Shown here: positions 61,754-64,000 of the stretch, piece by piece | How the letters are laid out: each line of letters begins with the position of its first letter | Numbering within the stretch: position 1 is the first letter of the stretch | Made by a program: the position numbers and the translations under genes | The notes under the pieces: model-generated | The model's input: only the letters and a program-made list of their open reading frames with translations | What the model was told of the DNA's origin: nothing | The model's database searches: none | Assembly: GCF_022568815.1 (NCBI RefSeq) | Contig: NZ_JAKZHX010000012.1 | Span: 124,001 to 188,000, forward strand | Direction: 5' to 3' | DNA from: Undibacterium paludis | GTDB taxonomy: Bacteria > Pseudomonadota > Gammaproteobacteria > Burkholderiales > Burkholderiaceae_D | Length of the DNA stretch: 64,000 nt

Positions 61754-61801
61754 TAACGTGGGTATCAAGGCAAGTATGATTGAATTGAATACATTGAATA
61801 A

Positions 61802-62926
61802 TCAGATTCCATCAGCGCGGCGCAAGATGGCCGGGGCAAATTGATGGACCAGTTTGCTGAAAACCGCATAGGCAGGTTTTTGCCTGCCTGTCAGGTGATG
61901 GTTATAGATGGCTGTATATTCAAGCGTAGGTATGCCACCACGGGAACGCTTGAACTGGCTGGCGCCGGAACTGTAATGGAGTTTTAACTGTTTCTCCCTG
62001 GCGCGTGCCAGCAGCAAAGCCATCAGCCTGCGGTACAGACCCAGTTCTTGTGGCAGGCTGGTGTCATAACCTATCAGCGGGGTGGTGATCCAGCCATTAT
62101 CAGGGTTACTGTACAGACCAAGTACGCCAACAAATTTGCCTTGCCAGCGCAGGGCCTGCAATTCCAGGAACTGGGTTTCCAGGCACAGTTCAAAGAAAGC
62201 CGGACTGAAGTCGGGGTTCAGACAGGAATGCTTGTTCATGAAAAGCTGGCGGAACAGGGGGCGTAATAGCTTGATATCTTCTGGCTTTAAAGAATGGTGA
62301 GCAATTACTTCGACTTCTGTATTAGCCAACAGTCTGGCGTCTTGTCTGACGTGATTATGTTTCCAGACACTGGCTTGTTGCGGGTCGCATAAGTAAATCA
62401 TGCGTGAAGGCAGTAAATCCCAGCCGGTTTCAGTCAAGGCCTGCGCCAGTTGCGGATTCACTTGCGGACAGATATTGCGCATCATTAATGGGCGCTGTGG
62501 ATAACTGTGCTGCAGCTGCTCTGTCATTGCTGCAATATCTGCCAGCGACCATTCCGGATACAGATTCGTTGATACCAGGTGATTGGCCACGATGGCCGCC
62601 TGATCCAGCCTGGTTGCTGTGAACAGGGCAGACAGGGGGCCAAAGAGGGCACAACTGGCCAGCTTCAGGAGCTGCGTCGTGGCTGGACTGAACTGACGCA
62701 ACATTTCCTGCCTGGTGTATCTCAGCCATGTTGAACGGGGACTCGATACATAGCTTTCTTGCCAGTTGCTGTGATCAAGCAGGCTGACAGGCTGGCTTTG
62801 TCCGGCGATATTGATGGACTGGATTTCGCAGCTGGCATTGTCCAGCCAGTGCTGGCCACCGCGCGAACGCGCAGTGAGCAGCCACAGGGCGTCAGCCACC
62901 ACATGTGGCGGTAGTGAAGTATTCAA
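61802..62926 (-). CDS. GNAT-fold acyltransferase-like protein of unknown function
   Basis: 374 residues starting with TTG at 62924-62926, eight bases after the stop of the preceding DUF3419 gene. The C-terminal half looks like a GNAT/FemAB-type fold: LELQALRWQGKFVGVLGLYSNPDNGWITTPLIGYDTSLPQELGLYRRLMALLLARAREKQLKLHYSSGASQFKRSRGGIPTLEYTAIYNHHL. The N-terminal part has no recognised domain. No obvious ribosome-binding site, so translation may be coupled to the upstream gene. It may modify the lipid or polyamine product made by its neighbour, but that is inference. Confidence 0.72.
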   Translation of the reverse strand: MNTSLPPHVVADALWLLTARSRGGQHWLDNASCEIQSINIAGQSQPVSLLDHSNWQESYVSSPRSTWLRYTRQEMLRQFSPATTQLLKLASCALFGPLSALFTATRLDQAAIVANHLVSTNLYPEWSLADIAAMTEQLQHSYPQRPLMMRNICPQVNPQLAQALTETGWDLLPSRMIYLCDPQQASVWKHNHVRQDARLLANTEVEVIAHHSLKPEDIKLLRPLFRQLFMNKHSCLNPDFSPAFFELCLETQFLELQALRWQGKFVGVLGLYSNPDNGWITTPLIGYDTSLPQELGLYRRLMALLLARAREKQLKLHYSSGASQFKRSRGGIPTLEYTAIYNHHLTGRQKPAYAVFSKLVHQFAPAILRRADGI

Positions 62927-62934
62927 GTGAAGAA

Positions 62935-64000
62935 TCAGTTTTTGATGTACAGGTGCATGCCACCATAGATGGCGGAGCGGTCAGTTGCATGCAATGCACG
63001 GTTATGCACAGGGTCAGTATGCCAGGCTGCCAGTATGTCGGCCGGCAATTTGCCTTCCAGGGGGGATTCGCTGCCACCGGTACGGAACACGACTTTGGCG
63101 CCTGCTGCTGCGGTACGTGTCACTTCTTGCCAGAGTGCTGTCAGCTGTTGTTGATCCATCCAGTCCTGGGCATCGAGAAAGAGATAGGCATCCATGGAGG
63201 CACGTGGCTGGCCCAGCAGGAAGTCGGTCAGGGTCTTGTGATGGGCATGCAGCCTGTCTATATTGCGACGCAGGCTGACAAAATGCTCTTGCTGCAGGTA
63301 CAAGGGAAGTGCGGCCTGCGTTTTGGTGTTATAACGACGGGCAAAGGCTTGTTGGGCAAAGCAGTTCTGATCCAGCGGAAAATCACAGGCCAGGTGACGC
63401 ATTCTTTCCTTGAACAGGATATGCAAGCCATTCTTGGCATCCTGTTTCAGGGCGGCGAATTGCGAAGGCGGGATACCCAGGCTGTATAAAGCCAGGGGTT
63501 GGCTGGCGATCAGGCGGAACAGGCGGGTTTCAAATACCGGTGCTACATGCTTGTCAAACAGCTCAGTCTGCTCCTGCATGTTGCGGGCTTGCATGACTTT
63601 GCTCATGTCGCCACCCATCATCCTGACAAAGAAATGGGCAAAGCCGATGAAGTTGCCGAGCAGGCCATGTTGATAAGCCTGGTTGCAGAAATAGTGATAA
63701 CGCGGTTTGCCCGATATGGAGCGGCTTTCCCAAAAGTCACTGGCATCTTCCGACAGGTGCTGGCGCACATGGCGCTTATAGCGTTTCAGATTGTCTGCCT
63801 GATTGGCATCACCGAGAAAGGCCAGTACAGCCTGGTAGTCTGGCAAGTGCTTGATGGCATTTTGCTTGATGTTGAGCATGGCCAGGTGGGCGGCATTCAA
63901 ATCGACAGCATGGACAGCTGCCGGTTCGGCCGACAGGTAAGCCAGGGCATTGCAACCACCGGAAGAAATGGTCAGGATATTGGCGCCGGGCTTGAGTTGC
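62935..64000 (-). CDS. DUF3419 protein, BtaA-like 3-amino-3-carboxypropyl transferase (partial)
   Basis: The 5' end lies beyond the right window edge. 355 codons are visible. The SAM-binding region at the edge reads LKPGANILTISSGGCNALAYL...VHAVDLNAAHLAMLNIKQNAI, characteristic of DUF3419/BtaA enzymes, which transfer 3-amino-3-carboxypropyl from SAM to diacylglycerol in betaine-lipid synthesis. RYHYFCNQAYQHGLLGNFIGFAHFFVRMMGG, DAYLFLDAQDWMDQQQLTALWQEVTRTAAAGAKVVFRTGG and the C-terminal DRSAIYGGMHLYIKN fit the family. The normal partner BtaB methyltransferase is not seen; a GNAT-like gene follows instead. Confidence 0.88.
   Translation of the reverse strand, partial: QLKPGANILTISSGGCNALAYLSAEPAAVHAVDLNAAHLAMLNIKQNAIKHLPDYQAVLAFLGDANQADNLKRYKRHVRQHLSEDASDFWESRSISGKPRYHYFCNQAYQHGLLGNFIGFAHFFVRMMGGDMSKVMQARNMQEQTELFDKHVAPVFETRLFRLIASQPLALYSLGIPPSQFAALKQDAKNGLHILFKERMRHLACDFPLDQNCFAQQAFARRYNTKTQAALPLYLQQEHFVSLRRNIDRLHAHHKTLTDFLLGQPRASMDAYLFLDAQDWMDQQQLTALWQEVTRTAAAGAKVVFRTGGSESPLEGKLPADILAAWHTDPVHNRALHATDRSAIYGGMHLYIKN

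Larger units (their letters stand above)
60880..61801. other. Gene-free AT-rich region with a DnaA-box cluster
   Basis: 922 bp without any supported ORF. It contains four perfect TTATCCACA/TGTGGATAA nonamers (61024-61032, 61182-61190, 61582-61590, 61740-61748) and at least five near matches (60957, 61041, 61095, 61599, 61723). The middle (61191-61500) is strongly AT-rich with A/T runs. The layout resembles a replication origin or a DnaA-titration locus. No dnaA, dnaN, rpmH, gyrB, parAB or mnmG gene is adjacent, so calling it oriC would go beyond the evidence. Confidence 0.6.

Noticed and set aside
60880..61801. Calling the DnaA-box region the chromosomal oriC
   Set aside because: The boxes and AT-rich DNA fit, but no dnaA, dnaN, rpmH, gyrB, mnmG or parAB gene is within the window and GC skew cannot be judged from 64 kb.

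Overview
The window looks like chromosomal DNA of a betaproteobacterium, most likely Burkholderiales near the Oxalobacteraceae (Undibacterium, Janthinobacterium or Herbaspirillum type). That placement is inferred from the gene set (GTP-type PEP carboxykinase, PutA without a DNA-binding N-terminus, DUF4266/DUF3570/ApbE cluster, yfhM-pbpC pair), moderate GC and dense mixed-strand packing. I saw no rRNA, tRNA, IS element, prophage or CRISPR array.

Layout. 1-2232 (minus): the 5' part of a kdp potassium-pump operon (34-codon membrane ORF, kdpF, kdpA, start of kdpB). 2539-9331: a MASE1-PAS-GGDEF-EAL protein, a Dyp-type peroxidase, alaC, an SMI1/KNR4-like protein and an AT-richer secreted orphan. 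9506-17071: siderophore-interacting protein divergent from a MarR regulator, hisC, a GlxA-type AraC regulator divergent from a secreted DJ-1/PfpI protein, a serine hydrolase, a GNAT, a DUF2314 protein and a Pro-rich secreted peptide. 17180-25248: the pbpC and alpha-2-macroglobulin periplasmic defence pair. 25424-32226: phosphatase-like protein, SgcJ-like protein, riboflavin synthase, 7TMR-DISM histidine kinase, LysR regulator with two small divergent genes, and a periplasmic binding protein. 32363-43342: pckG, hydroxyacid dehydrogenase, a second GGDEF/EAL protein, YdcF/SanA-like protein, short asparaginase, LytS/LytR-type pair, cupin and PcaC-like protein. 43580-47906: thioredoxin, DUF4266, DUF3570, ApbE, then a DUF4214/RTX-like protein. 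47983-58240: acyl-CoA synthetase, LysR/dsdA with an ATC-hydrolase-like gene and a LysE exporter, and Lrp/putA. 58310-64000: isochorismatase-like/TetR pair around a strong inverted repeat, zinc ribbon, DUF2059, a 0.9 kb gene-free AT-rich segment, then a GNAT-like and a DUF3419 gene running off the window.

The most unusual non-genic signals are: (1) the gene-free segment 60880-61801, which holds two collinear copies (offset 558-559 bp) of a module built on DnaA-box nonamers; (2) 12-bp periodic arrays related to the same nonamer at three coding loci (12661-12720, 25902-26030, 44504-44551), where they encode a four-residue period in a linker or signal-peptide region; and (3) a general excess of TTATCCACA across the window. 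The most interesting gene cluster is the TlpA-like/DUF4266/DUF3570/ApbE block, whose DUF3570 protein carries a DSISGAS sequence resembling an ApbE flavinylation motif.
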